Origin: Corynebacterium mycetoides
Lineage (GTDB): Bacteria > Actinomycetota > Actinomycetes > Mycobacteriales > Mycobacteriaceae
NCBI RefSeq assembly: GCF_900103625.1
Contig: NZ_LT629700.1
Span: forward strand, 558,001 to 622,000
Direction: 5' to 3'
DNA length: 64,000 bases
Shown: positions 39,419 to 49,213 of the stretch, piece after piece
Numbering within the stretch: position 1 is the first letter of the stretch
How the letters are laid out: every line of letters starts with the position of its first letter
Program-made: the position numbers and the translations under genes
The notes under the pieces: generated by a model
The model's input: only the letters and a program-made list of their open reading frames with translations
The model's database searches: none
What the model was told of the DNA's origin: nothing

Positions 39419-40954
39419 GTGACGGACGACACCGTGTGGGTCAATCCGCTGAGACAGCCCGACGATAAGCGCCTGCCCCGCATCGCCGGACCCTCAGGGA
39501 TGGTGATCTTCGGGGTCACCGGCGACCTGGCCAAGCGCAAGCTGCTGCCCGCCGTCTACGACCTCGCCAACCGCGGCCTGCTGCCCGCCGGGTTCACCCT
39601 CGTCGGGTTCGGCCGCCGCGAATGGTCGAAGCGGGACTTCGAGGACTACGTCCGCACGGCCGTCGAAAATGGCTCGCGCACCACGTTCAACGAAAACGTG
39701 TGGAACCGCCTGGCGGAGGGCATGCACTTCATCACCGGCGCCTTCGACGACGACGAGGCGTTTGAGAAGCTGGCCGCGCTGCTCGCCGAGATGGACGCCA
39801 GCCGCGGCACGGGCGGAAACTGGGCCTTTTACCTGTCGGTCCCGCCGGAGTACTTCTCCGACGTCGTGCACCAGCTCGACCGCTGCGGCATGGCCACGCC
39901 CGCGGACAACCAGTGGCGCCGCGTGATTATTGAGAAGCCCTTCGGGCACGACCTCGCCTCGGCCAGGGAGCTCAACGAGGTGGTCAACCACGTCTTCCCG
40001 GAGCGGTCCGTGTTCCGCATCGACCACTACCTGGGCAAGGAGACAGTGCAGAACATTCTCGCGCTGCGCTTCGCCAACCAGATGTTCGAGCCGGTGTGGA
40101 ACGCGAACTACATCGACCACGTGCAGATCACCATGGCCGAGGACATTGGGCTCGGCGGGCGTGCGGGCTACTACGACGGCATCGGCGCCGCCCGCGACGT
40201 GATCCAGAACCACCTCATCCAGCTCCTCGCGCTAGTGGCCATGGAGGAGCCGACCTCCTTCTCCCCGCGCCGGCTGCGCGCCGAGAAGCTCAAGGTGCTC
40301 CGCGCCACCAGTCCCGTCGAGCCCTTCGACGAGACCACGGCCCGCGGGCAGTACACCGCCGGGTGGCAGGGCTCGGAGAAGGTCATCGGCCTACGCGAGG
40401 AGGAGGGATTCGACCCCGACTCCGCCACCGAGACGTACGCGGCCTGCACGCTCAAGATCAACTCGCGGCGCTGGGCGGGCGTGCCCTTCTACCTGCGCAC
40501 CGGCAAGCGCCTCGGCCGTCGCGTGACCGAAATCGCGCTGGTGTTCAAGCGCCCGCCCTTCCAGCCCTTTGCCAAGGGGATGACGGACCTGCTCACCGCG
40601 AACGCCGTCGTGCTGCGCATCCAGCCGGACGAGGGCGTGCTCATGCGCTTTGGCTCCAAGGTCCCGGGCTCCACCATGGAAGTCCGCGACGTGAACATGG
40701 ACTTCTCCTACTCCGAGGCTTTCACCGAGGAGTCGCCGGAAGCCTACGAGCGCCTCATCCTGGACGCGCTGCTGGATGAATCCAGCCTCTTCCCCACCAA
40801 CGAGGAAGTGGAGCGCAGCTGGGAGATCCTCGACCCGATCCTGGAGCACTGGGCCGCGCGCGGCCGCCCGGACGAGTACGCCGCCGGCACGTGGGGCCCG
40901 GAATCCGCCGACGCCATGCTCGCCCGAACCGGGCGCCACTGGCGCCGCCCTTAG
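39419..40954 (+). CDS. zwf: glucose-6-phosphate dehydrogenase
   Basis: NADP-dependent entry enzyme of the oxidative pentose phosphate pathway. It has 511 residues. The Rossmann motif is GVTGDLAKRKLLPAVYDL near 32-49. The active-site segment RIDHYLGKETVQN near 199-211 contains the catalytic histidine. The N-terminus is extended relative to E. coli Zwf, as in other corynebacteria. In this genus Zwf works in a complex with OpcA, encoded 34 bp downstream. The start is GTG with CGAGGTG about 8 nt upstream. Confidence 0.97.
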   Translation: MTDDTVWVNPLRQPDDKRLPRIAGPSGMVIFGVTGDLAKRKLLPAVYDLANRGLLPAGFTLVGFGRREWSKRDFEDYVRTAVENGSRTTFNENVWNRLAEGMHFITGAFDDDEAFEKLAALLAEMDASRGTGGNWAFYLSVPPEYFSDVVHQLDRCGMATPADNQWRRVIIEKPFGHDLASARELNEVVNHVFPERSVFRIDHYLGKETVQNILALRFANQMFEPVWNANYIDHVQITMAEDIGLGGRAGYYDGIGAARDVIQNHLIQLLALVAMEEPTSFSPRRLRAEKLKVLRATSPVEPFDETTARGQYTAGWQGSEKVIGLREEEGFDPDSATETYAACTLKINSRRWAGVPFYLRTGKRLGRRVTEIALVFKRPPFQPFAKGMTDLLTANAVVLRIQPDEGVLMRFGSKVPGSTMEVRDVNMDFSYSEAFTEESPEAYERLILDALLDESSLFPTNEEVERSWEILDPILEHWAARGRPDEYAAGTWGPESADAMLARTGRHWRRP

Positions 40955-40988
40955 ACCGCAGACCCACAAGAGTGAAAGAGACCCGGAG

Positions 40989-41921
40989 ATGATCATCACC
41001 CTCCCCGACACCACGACGCGGCAGATCGCCGCGACGCTCCTGCAGGCGCGGGACAACTACTCTCTGGCCACGGGCCGGGTGCTCACGCTGCTCGTGGTGG
41101 CGTCGGCACGCGACGACGTGGATTCGATCTTGCTGTCCGTGCGCGACGCCACGCAGGAGCACCCCGCGCGCGTGCTCGTCATGCTGCTCGGCGACCCGGA
41201 GGATCCCACCTCGCTCGACGCCGAGTGCATCCTCACCGCGGACGCGGGCGCTTCCGAAATGGTGGTCATGCACCTGCACGGCGACCTGACCCGCAACCTC
41301 GACTCGGTGGTCACCCCGCTCATCCTGCCGGATACCCCGATCGCGGCGTGGTGGCCCACCACCGCCCCCGCCAACCCCTCGGAAGCCCCGCTGGGCAACA
41401 TCGCGCAGCGCCGCATCACCAACGCGCGCCGCAACGTGTCGGGCAACGCGCTGCTGCGCCTGTCCAACGGGTACACCGAGGGCGATTCGGACATGATGTG
41501 GTCGCGCATCACGCCGTGGCGCGGCATCGTCGCCTCCGCCGTCGACCGCCACATCGGCGAGGACATCACCGCGGTGACGATCTGTGGGCCGGTGGACAAC
41601 CCCAGCGTCGATATCGCCGCCGGGTGGCTCGCGAGCTGCCTGGGTGTGGACGTCACGCGTCACCCGGCCCCGGACACGTCCGAGATCATCGAGAACGTCC
41701 CGATTACGGAGTTGCGCCTGTCCTACGACCGCGGCGACATCGTCGTCTCCGTCATGGACGAGCGCAGCGTCCGCGTCTCCGTCCCCGGCAGCCCCGACTC
41801 GTACGTTGCTATGACGGCCCGCACCGACGCCGAATGCCTGGCGGAGGAGCTGCGCCACCTCGACCCCGACACCGCCTATTCGCGCGCGCTCGACGGCCTC
41901 TCCCACGTCCTCGTTCACTAG
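40989..41921 (+). CDS. opcA: OpcA, glucose-6-phosphate dehydrogenase assembly protein
   Basis: A 310-residue partner of Zwf, needed for full activity or assembly of glucose-6-phosphate dehydrogenase in actinobacteria and cyanobacteria. It has no catalytic motif. Typical segments are WWPTTAPANPSEAPLGNIAQRR near 118-139 and ITPWRGIVASAVD. I chose the ATG at 40989 (MIITLPDTTT). Upstream in-frame sequence belongs to zwf. It lies between zwf and pgl in the conserved order. Confidence 0.95.
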   Translation: MIITLPDTTTRQIAATLLQARDNYSLATGRVLTLLVVASARDDVDSILLSVRDATQEHPARVLVMLLGDPEDPTSLDAECILTADAGASEMVVMHLHGDLTRNLDSVVTPLILPDTPIAAWWPTTAPANPSEAPLGNIAQRRITNARRNVSGNALLRLSNGYTEGDSDMMWSRITPWRGIVASAVDRHIGEDITAVTICGPVDNPSVDIAAGWLASCLGVDVTRHPAPDTSEIIENVPITELRLSYDRGDIVVSVMDERSVRVSVPGSPDSYVAMTARTDAECLAEELRHLDPDTAYSRALDGLSHVLVH

Positions 41922-41953
41922 ACCGTGCACTAGATACAGAAAGGTTTCCGCTG

Positions 41954-42691
41954 ATGGTTGCGGTTTCCCGGTTCCCCGACCTCGACTCGCTTATCGACGC
42001 CGCCGTGGCGCGCTTCCGAGCAACCATCGGCGCCATCCACTCCGACGCCTCCGGCGGGGTAAACGGCGACGGCGTGGCGCGGGTGGTGGTGACCGGCGGT
42101 ACCGCCGGGATCCGCTTCTTGGAGAAGGTGCGCGACCTCGACCCGGGCCTCGACTTCACACGCGTCAAGGTCTTTTTCGGCGACGAGCGCAACGTGCCAG
42201 TGGACCACCCGGACTCCAACGAGGGACAGGCGCGCGCGGCCCTGCTCGACCACGTCACCATCCCGGAAGCCAACATCTACGGCTACGGTCTCGACGGCGG
42301 TGACATGAGCGCAGCCGTCGAGGGGTACGAGGCTGCGCTAGCCGACACCGCGCCGGAGGGGTTCGACCTCCATCTGCTGGGGATGGGCGGCGAGGGGCAC
42401 ATCAACTCCCTGTTCCCGCACACCGCCGCGGTGCGCGAGACGCAGCGCCTGGTGGTCGCCGTGACCGATTCCCCGAAGCCGCCCGCAGAGCGCGCCTCGC
42501 TGACCCTGCCCGCGGTGGGGCGGGCCCGCGAGGTGTGGCTGCTCGTCTCTGGCGCGGAGAAGGCGGAGGCGGCCGGGCACGTGGCGCGCGGGGCCGCGGC
42601 CGAGGATTGGCCCGCCGCCGGGGCGGAAGGCACCGCGGAGACGGTGCTGTTTGTCACCGACGATGCGGCAACGTTTATTCCGGGTTCCTAG
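41954..42691 (+). CDS. pgl: 6-phosphogluconolactonase
   Basis: Hydrolyses 6-phosphogluconolactone to 6-phosphogluconate, the step after Zwf. The 245-residue protein is of the SOL/DevB type. Motifs are VVVTGGTAGIRFLEKV near 46-61, VFFGDERNVPVDHPDSN near 75-91 and HLLGMGGEGHINSLFPH near 140-156. The ATG at 41954 has GAAAGG about 9 nt upstream. Its last four bases overlap the convergent secG gene. Confidence 0.95.
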   Translation: MVAVSRFPDLDSLIDAAVARFRATIGAIHSDASGGVNGDGVARVVVTGGTAGIRFLEKVRDLDPGLDFTRVKVFFGDERNVPVDHPDSNEGQARAALLDHVTIPEANIYGYGLDGGDMSAAVEGYEAALADTAPEGFDLHLLGMGGEGHINSLFPHTAAVRETQRLVVAVTDSPKPPAERASLTLPAVGRAREVWLLVSGAEKAEAAGHVARGAAAEDWPAAGAEGTAETVLFVTDDAATFIPGS

Positions 42692-42924
42692 ACCGCGAAG
42701 GACTGCGCGAGGTTCAACCCGATGATGCAGGTGATCCAGATCACCGCGATGACGATGGTGTAGCGCGTCAAGTTGCGCTCCACGATCGTCGAACCCGAGA
42801 GATTCGCCTGGACGCCGCCGCCGAAGAGGCTGGACAGGCCGCCGCCCTTGCCCCTGTGGAGCAGGACGAACACCGTCAGCAGTACCGCCGTGATGACCAG
42901 GACGATCTCGAGAGCCACAATCAT
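42688..42924 (-). CDS. secG: SecG, preprotein translocase subunit
   Basis: A 78-residue small subunit of SecYEG with two membrane helices (about 3-22 and 54-72) joined by the conserved Gly-rich loop HRGKGGGLSSLFGGG. It lies 18 bp after tpiA and ends inside the last bases of pgl. A TAGGGT hexamer 7 nt before the ATG predicts a leaderless message independent of tpiA. In C. glutamicum ppc lies between secG and tpi, and it is missing here. Confidence 0.95.
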   Translation of the reverse strand: MIVALEIVLVITAVLLTVFVLLHRGKGGGLSSLFGGGVQANLSGSTIVERNLTRYTIVIAVIWITCIIGLNLAQSFAV

Positions 42925-42931
42925 GGGCTTT

Positions 42932-42937
42932 ACCCTA
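42932..42937 (-). promoter_or_regulatory. -10 hexamer of secG, predicted leaderless
   Basis: TAGGGT, 7 nt before the ATG at 42924, in the 18-bp gap after tpiA. Confidence 0.6.
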
Positions 42938-42942
42938 CACCA

Positions 42943-43725
42943 TCAGCGCACGGCGTTGGCCGCCGCCGCGGCCAGCCTCGCGAACTCCTGGCCGTCGAGG
43001 GAGGCCCCTCCCACGAGACCGCCGTCGACGTCCGCCTCCGTGACGATGTCTGCGATGGTGTCGACCTTGACGGACCCGCCGTAGAGGATGCGGATGGCGT
43101 CGGCCACGGAGGCGTCGGCAAGCTCCGCGATGAGCCCGCGGATGGCGTGGCAGACCTCCTGCGCATCGGCCGCGGAAGCCGTCTTGCCGGTGCCGATGGC
43201 CCACACGGGCTCGTACGCGATCACGGTGCGCGCCAGCTCTTCCGCGCTCACACCCTCCAGGGACCGGCGGGTCTGCTCCACGACGTAGGCGACGTGGTCG
43301 CCCGAGTCGCGGACCTCCTCCGGCTCGCCGACGCACACGATGGGGCTCATGCCGTGGGACAGCGCCTGGCGCGCCTTGGCGGCGACGAGCTCGTCAGTCT
43401 CCCCGTGTTCCTGACGGCGCTCGGAGTGCCCGACGACAACCCAAGTGCACCCCAGCTTAGCCAGCATGGAGGCGGAAATGTCCCCGGTATGGGCGCCGTT
43501 GTCGTGCTGGGAGACGTCCTGGGCGCCGTAGGTGATCTGGAGCTTGTCGCCGTCGACGAGCGTCTGAATCGAGCGTAGGTCCGTGAACGGGACCATCAGG
43601 GCGATGTCGACGTATTCGTAGCCGTCCTTTGGGAACGCGAAGGCGAGTTTCTGGGCGCTGGCGAGGGCCTCGAGGTGGTCGAGGTTCATCTTCCAGTTGC
43701 CCGCGATGAGCGGTTTGCGTGCCAT
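42943..43725 (-). CDS. tpiA: triosephosphate isomerase
   Basis: Interconverts dihydroxyacetone phosphate and glyceraldehyde 3-phosphate. The 260-residue TIM barrel has the catalytic Lys in AGNWKMNL near 8-15, the catalytic His in VVGHSERR near 97-104, and the catalytic Glu and loop in [14 protein letters not shown] near 171-184. It starts 10 bp after pgk with an AGGAGGT site, so gap-pgk-tpiA form one unit. Confidence 0.97.
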   Translation of the reverse strand: MARKPLIAGNWKMNLDHLEALASAQKLAFAFPKDGYEYVDIALMVPFTDLRSIQTLVDGDKLQITYGAQDVSQHDNGAHTGDISASMLAKLGCTWVVVGHSERRQEHGETDELVAAKARQALSHGMSPIVCVGEPEEVRDSGDHVAYVVEQTRRSLEGVSAEELARTVIAYEPVWAIGTGKTASAADAQEVCHAIRGLIAELADASVADAIRILYGGSVKVDTIADIVTEADVDGGLVGGASLDGQEFARLAAAAANAVR

Positions 43726-43735
43726 GTCCTACCTC

Positions 43736-44959
43736 CTACTTGCTCGCGGTGTCGACGACGCTCACGCCGGGCAGGTCCTTGCCCTCGATGAGCTCGAGGG
43801 AGGCGCCGCCGCCGGTGGAGATGTGGGTGAAGCCGTCCTCGTCAAGGCCGAGCGCGCGTACCGACGCCGCGGAGTCGCCGCCGCCGACCACCGTAAAGCA
43901 GCCGTTGCCCGTCGCGGCGATCATCGCCTCGGCGACGGCCTTGGTGCCGTCGGCGAAGGCGGGGAACTCGAACACGCCCATCGGGCCGTTCCAAAACACG
44001 GTCTTGGCGCTTTCGATGGCCTCCGCGTACTTTGCGGAGGTCTCGGGGCCGATGTCGAGGGACATCCAGCCCTCCGGGATGTCGTCCAGGCCGACAATCT
44101 TCTTCTCGGCGTCCTTGTCAAACTCCGGGGCCACCGCGAGGTCGACCGGCAACACGAGCTTGTCACCGTAGGCGTCCATAAGGCCTGCGCAGGTTTCCAC
44201 CATGTCCTCCTGCAGGAGCGACTTCTGCACGTTGTGGCCCTGAGCGGCGAGGAAGGTGTAGCACATGCCGCCGCCGATGATGACCCTGTCCGCCTTTTCC
44301 GCGAGCGCCTCGATCACCCCCAGCTTGTCGGAGACCTTGGAGCCGCCGAGAACGACGACGTAGGGGTGCTCCGGGTTGTCCTTGACGGAGCTCAGCGTCT
44401 CCACTTCCTTCTCTACGAGGTACCCGGCGTAGGCCGGCAGCTGCTTGGCCACGTCGTAGACGGAGGCCTGCTTGCGGTGCACCACACCGAAGCCGTCGGA
44501 GACGAAAGCGCCGTCGTCGGCCGCGAGCGCCGCGAGCTCGGCGGCGAACTCCTCCCGCTCCGCGTCGTCCTTGGAGGTCTCGCGGGCGTCGAAGCGGACG
44601 TTTTCGACGAGGAGGATCTCACCTTCCGTCAGGCCGTTGGCGCGCTCGTGCGCGTCCTCCCCGGACACGTCGGCGGCCAGCGGTACGAACTGGCCCAGGC
44701 GCTCCGAGAGAGCTTCCGCGACGGGCTTCAACGAGTACTCCGGCTTGACCTCGCCCTTCGGGCGCCCCAGGTGGGCCATGACAATCACCTTGGCTCCGCC
44801 GTCGAGCAGTGCCTTGAGCGTGGGGATCGACGCGTCGATACGGCCGGCGTCGGTGATGTTGCCGTCGTCGTCGAGCGGGACGTTGAAGTCGGAGCGGACG
44901 AGCACGTGGCGGCCGTCGACGCCCTCGTCGAGCAGCTGCTGGATGGTCTGAAGTGCCAT
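43736..44959 (-). CDS. pgk: phosphoglycerate kinase
   Basis: Glycolytic kinase making ATP from 1,3-bisphosphoglycerate. The 407-residue protein has two domains: [12 protein letters not shown] near 21-32 and [11 protein letters not shown] near 62-72 in the substrate domain, and the GGGDSAASV motif in the nucleotide domain. The ATG at 44959 is preceded by GAAGGAG at ideal spacing. Longer in-frame sequence upstream is non-coding. A 10-bp hairpin lies between gap and pgk. Confidence 0.97.
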   Translation of the reverse strand: MALQTIQQLLDEGVDGRHVLVRSDFNVPLDDDGNITDAGRIDASIPTLKALLDGGAKVIVMAHLGRPKGEVKPEYSLKPVAEALSERLGQFVPLAADVSGEDAHERANGLTEGEILLVENVRFDARETSKDDAEREEFAAELAALAADDGAFVSDGFGVVHRKQASVYDVAKQLPAYAGYLVEKEVETLSSVKDNPEHPYVVVLGGSKVSDKLGVIEALAEKADRVIIGGGMCYTFLAAQGHNVQKSLLQEDMVETCAGLMDAYGDKLVLPVDLAVAPEFDKDAEKKIVGLDDIPEGWMSLDIGPETSAKYAEAIESAKTVFWNGPMGVFEFPAFADGTKAVAEAMIAATGNGCFTVVGGGDSAASVRALGLDEDGFTHISTGGGASLELIEGKDLPGVSVVDTASK

Positions 44960-45029
44960 GGAAATCTCCTTCACAGGCTTCTGGGTAGGACGGGTAGGAC
45001 CGGCACCCAAGTCTAATGAGAATTGCGAA

Positions 45030-45065
45030 AGTCCGGGGCCGCGCGCGTAGGCGCCGCCCCGGACT
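45030..45065 (-). terminator. hairpin between gap and pgk (attenuator or mRNA-end stem)
   Basis: AGTCCGGGGC (45030-45039) pairs perfectly with GCCCCGGACT (45056-45065) around a 16-nt loop, 13 bp after the gap stop. On the minus strand only TTTC follows, so termination is probably partial. It may set gap:pgk mRNA ratios. Confidence 0.6.
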
Positions 45066-45078
45066 CTGCGGGTTGCAC

Positions 45079-46242
<1,164 letters not shown>

Positions 46243-47253
46243 CTATCCGCCCTGGGCGTCCGAATCGGACTCGGAGTCCGTCGCCAGGACACTCTCGGTG
46301 TCGTGCACCCCCATTTCGGCGGCGCGCCTGTCCGCCAACGACAGCAGACGCCGGATGCGCCCGGCGACCGCGTCCTTGGTCATCTGCGGATCCGCCAGTC
46401 GGCCCAGCTCCTCCAGCGAGGCGTGGCGGTACTCCACGCGCAGCTGACCCGCCTCCGCCAGGTGCTCCGGGACGTCATCGCCCAGAATCTCCATCGCACG
46501 TTCCACACGCAGCGCCGCGGCGGCGGCCGCCTGGGCGGAGCGCCGTGTGTTGGCGTCGTCGAAGGTGGCCAGCCGCTGCCCCGTCTTCGCGCGCACCTGC
46601 TTGGTCTCGCGCTTCGTGTCCCACACGAGCCGGGCGCGCTGCGCCCCCATCCGACTCAGCAGCACGCCGATCGCGTCGCCGTCCCGCAGAAACACGCGCT
46701 CCACGCCGCGGGTCTCTTTCGTCTTCGCGGGCACAGACAGCCGCCGCGCGAGGCCCACCAGCGCCAGCGCGGCCTCCTGGCAGGGGCTTATGACCTCGAG
46801 GGCCGAGCTGCGGCCCGGCTCAGTGAGCACCCCCCGCGCGAAAAACGCCCCCCGCCAGGCGGCCTCCACCTCGGCCACGGAGCCCGAGATGATGTGGCGC
46901 GGCAGGCCGACGACCAGGTGCCCGGAGGCAGTGACGAGTTTCAGGCGGCGGATGACGTCTGTGGTTCCCTCCCCCACTCGCACCTGGTAGGAGGTCTCCC
47001 GCGAGGAGGACGAGGCAGTGGCCGTGGTCAGCGCGACCTCGACCCCGCACAGTTCCTGCAGAGAGGCGGCCAGGCGCTGGGCTATCTGCAGCTCGGCGAA
47101 GTCCGCGCACAGCGTTATCCCCGCTACCCCGCGCGGGTCCTCCGCGAGCTCACCCGCGAACCGGACCATGGCGGCCGCCTCGGCGAAGCGCGCGCTCTGG
47201 GACGGGTTATCCACCCCCAGCAGTTCGTCCTTCACCTGAGCCGTCAGCGTCAC
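46243..47253 (-). CDS. whiA: WhiA, sporulation-type/cell-division regulator
   Basis: A 336-residue protein with an N-terminal LAGLIDADG-like domain (including EAAWRGAFFARGVLTEPGRSSALEV near 124-148) and a C-terminal helix-turn-helix domain (LEELGRLADPQMTKDAVAGR near 285-304). In actinobacteria it acts as a transcription factor for division genes. The GTG at 47253 is chosen for its GGAGGT site and family-like LTAQVKDEL start. It lies downstream of yvcK and rapZ, the standard rapZ-yvcK-whiA cluster. Confidence 0.94.
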   Translation of the reverse strand: MTLTAQVKDELLGVDNPSQSARFAEAAAMVRFAGELAEDPRGVAGITLCADFAELQIAQRLAASLQELCGVEVALTTATASSSSRETSYQVRVGEGTTDVIRRLKLVTASGHLVVGLPRHIISGSVAEVEAAWRGAFFARGVLTEPGRSSALEVISPCQEAALALVGLARRLSVPAKTKETRGVERVFLRDGDAIGVLLSRMGAQRARLVWDTKRETKQVRAKTGQRLATFDDANTRRSAQAAAAAALRVERAMEILGDDVPEHLAEAGQLRVEYRHASLEELGRLADPQMTKDAVAGRIRRLLSLADRRAAEMGVHDTESVLATDSESDSDAQGG

Positions 47254-47327
47254 CGCGTGTACCTCCGTTTGATTGCCAATGTCGGGGCCCGGGTGAGCGC
47301 CCGCCCGGTTCTCACAGTCTAGACAGC

Positions 47328-48308
47328 TTACCCCGATGCGCCGCCGGGAAGCAGGGAGAGGAGCGCCCGGGCGAGCTTCTCCGGGTCGTGCGTGTTCGTG
47401 GGTGTGCCGTCCTCGGAGAAGGCGCGCAGATCCATGTAGGTGATCTCCCCGCCCACGCGCTCGGCTGTGCGCTGCAGGTGCCGGCGCTCGCCCGGGGTTG
47501 TGTTGAGGTGCTCGTCGGCTACGAAGTGGTCCACCCTCAAATCGGGTGCGTGCTGGGACAACAGGTGGATGTGGCGTTCGGTGGTGAAACCCTGCGTCTC
47601 CCCCGCCTCCGGTGAGAGGTTGAGCAGGACAACCACTGTCGCGCTGGTCTCGTTGAGCGCCGTGACGATCTCCGGCAGCAGGAGATGGGGAATGACGGAG
47701 GAGAACCACGAGCCGGGGCCGATGGTGACCACGTCGGCGTTCATGATCGCCGCGACGGCGGCCGAGTTCACGGGCGGGTCCGCCGGCAGAATGCGCACCC
47801 GGCGCACCGTCCCGGGAGTCGTGGCCACCGCGACCTGGCCGCGCACGGGGCGCAGGACCCGGGGGTCGTCGTCAAGCCCAGCGACATCCGCCTCGATGTC
47901 GAGCGGCTCGTTGCACACAGGAAGGACCCGGCCGGCGGAGCGCGTCCACCTGGACAGGGTGTCCAGTGCCGCCTGCATGCTGCCGGTTTCCGCGCTCAGA
48001 CCGGCGAGGATGAGGTTGCCCACCGCGTGGCCGGCCATCGCCCCGTTTCCCCTGAAGCGGTGCTGGAGGGTGTCACGCCACAGCCGGCCGTCCTCCGAAT
48101 CTTGGGTGAGCGCAGACATCGCCATGCGCAAATCCCCCGGCGGGATGAGGCCCAGCTCGCGGCGCAGCCGCCCGGACGAACCCCCGTCGTCCGCGACGGT
48201 GACCACCGCGTTGATGTGGGAGGCGCGGGCGTGGCGCGCCGCCAGCAGGGTTTGGTACAGGCCGTGGCCTCCGCCGAGGCAGGTGAATACGGGTGCAACA
48301 CTACTCAT
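47328..48308 (-). CDS. yvcK: YvcK/CofD-family gluconeogenesis factor
   Basis: A 326-residue protein of the CofD/YvcK Rossmann-like fold. Motifs are CLGGGHGLYQTLLA near 10-23 and VTVADDGGSSGRLRRELG near 36-53. In Firmicutes and actinobacteria it binds UDP-sugars and affects cell-wall precursor supply and growth on gluconeogenic carbon. The ATG at 48308 follows rapZ by 19 bp. Upstream in-frame codons overlap rapZ and are rejected. Confidence 0.93.
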   Translation of the reverse strand: MSSVAPVFTCLGGGHGLYQTLLAARHARASHINAVVTVADDGGSSGRLRRELGLIPPGDLRMAMSALTQDSEDGRLWRDTLQHRFRGNGAMAGHAVGNLILAGLSAETGSMQAALDTLSRWTRSAGRVLPVCNEPLDIEADVAGLDDDPRVLRPVRGQVAVATTPGTVRRVRILPADPPVNSAAVAAIMNADVVTIGPGSWFSSVIPHLLLPEIVTALNETSATVVVLLNLSPEAGETQGFTTERHIHLLSQHAPDLRVDHFVADEHLNTTPGERRHLQRTAERVGGEITYMDLRAFSEDGTPTNTHDPEKLARALLSLLPGGASG

Positions 48309-48327
48309 CGCGTAACTCTTCGAAAGG

Positions 48328-49203
48328 CTAGTCGCGCTCGAGGTCGCGGTGCAGGACGTGGACGTCAACGTTGCCGCGCTCCCGGAGCCGCTCCGCCACA
48401 GCTTCCGCGACGGCGACTGAACGGTGGTGGCCGCCGGTGCACCCTATCCCCACGGTGATGAAGTCCTTGCCCTCGTGGCGGTAGCCCGCGAGCATGGAAT
48501 CCAGCAGCTGGACAAAGTTATCCACGAATTCGCTCGCGCCGGGCTGGGAAAGCACGTACTCCGACACCGGGGCGTCGACGCCGCGGAACTGGCGCAGCCC
48601 CCCGATCCAGTACGGGTTCGGCAGGAAACGCACGTCCATCACGATGTCCGCGTCGCGCGGGGAGCCGTGCTTGAAGCCGAACGACTCGATGGTGACGTGC
48701 GGGCGGTCCGCCGGCAGCTCGCCCACCGACGCCTCGACAGCACGGCGCAGATCGTGGACCGAGAGGTTAGACGTGTCGATGATCACGTCCGCGACGTCCC
48801 TGACCGGCGCGAGGTCGGCGCGCTCGCGCTCGATGCCGGTGCTGAGCGTGTCGACGCCCTGTAGGGGGTGGGTGCGCCGCACGCTGTCGAAGCGCCTGAT
48901 CAGGACGTCGTCACGCGCCTCGAGGTAGAGGACGAACGGATCAATCCCCCGCGCCTTGATGTCGGCGATGGTCTCCATGAGGGAGCCCGAAAAGTTACGG
49001 GCGCGCACGTCCGTGACAAACGCGAGGTGCTCGACCGGGGCGTTGCCGGCCTGCGCCATGTCAATCAGCTCGAGGATCATCGCGGGCGGCAGGTTCTGGG
49101 ACACGAAGTACCCCTTGTCCTCAAAGATCTTGGCGGCGGAGGACAAGCCGCCGCCTGACAGACCCGTGATGATGACCGGCCGAATTCCCGTCTCGTGCTC
49201 CAT
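48328..49203 (-). CDS. rapZ: RapZ/YvcJ nucleotide-binding protein
   Basis: A 291-residue RapZ-family protein with an N-terminal nucleotide-binding domain and a C-terminal sensing/RNA-binding-type domain ([13 protein letters not shown] near 259-271). The P-loop is [10 protein letters not shown] near 14-23. The usual basic residue before Ser is Leu, a change I recall in other corynebacterial copies. The ATG at 49203 is favoured over that at 49212 by ribosome-binding-site spacing. It starts 10 bp after uvrC. Confidence 0.93.
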   Translation of the reverse strand: MEHETGIRPVIITGLSGGGLSSAAKIFEDKGYFVSQNLPPAMILELIDMAQAGNAPVEHLAFVTDVRARNFSGSLMETIADIKARGIDPFVLYLEARDDVLIRRFDSVRRTHPLQGVDTLSTGIERERADLAPVRDVADVIIDTSNLSVHDLRRAVEASVGELPADRPHVTIESFGFKHGSPRDADIVMDVRFLPNPYWIGGLRQFRGVDAPVSEYVLSQPGASEFVDNFVQLLDSMLAGYRHEGKDFITVGIGCTGGHHRSVAVAEAVAERLRERGNVDVHVLHRDLERD

Positions 49204-49213
49204 AGGGCCCATC

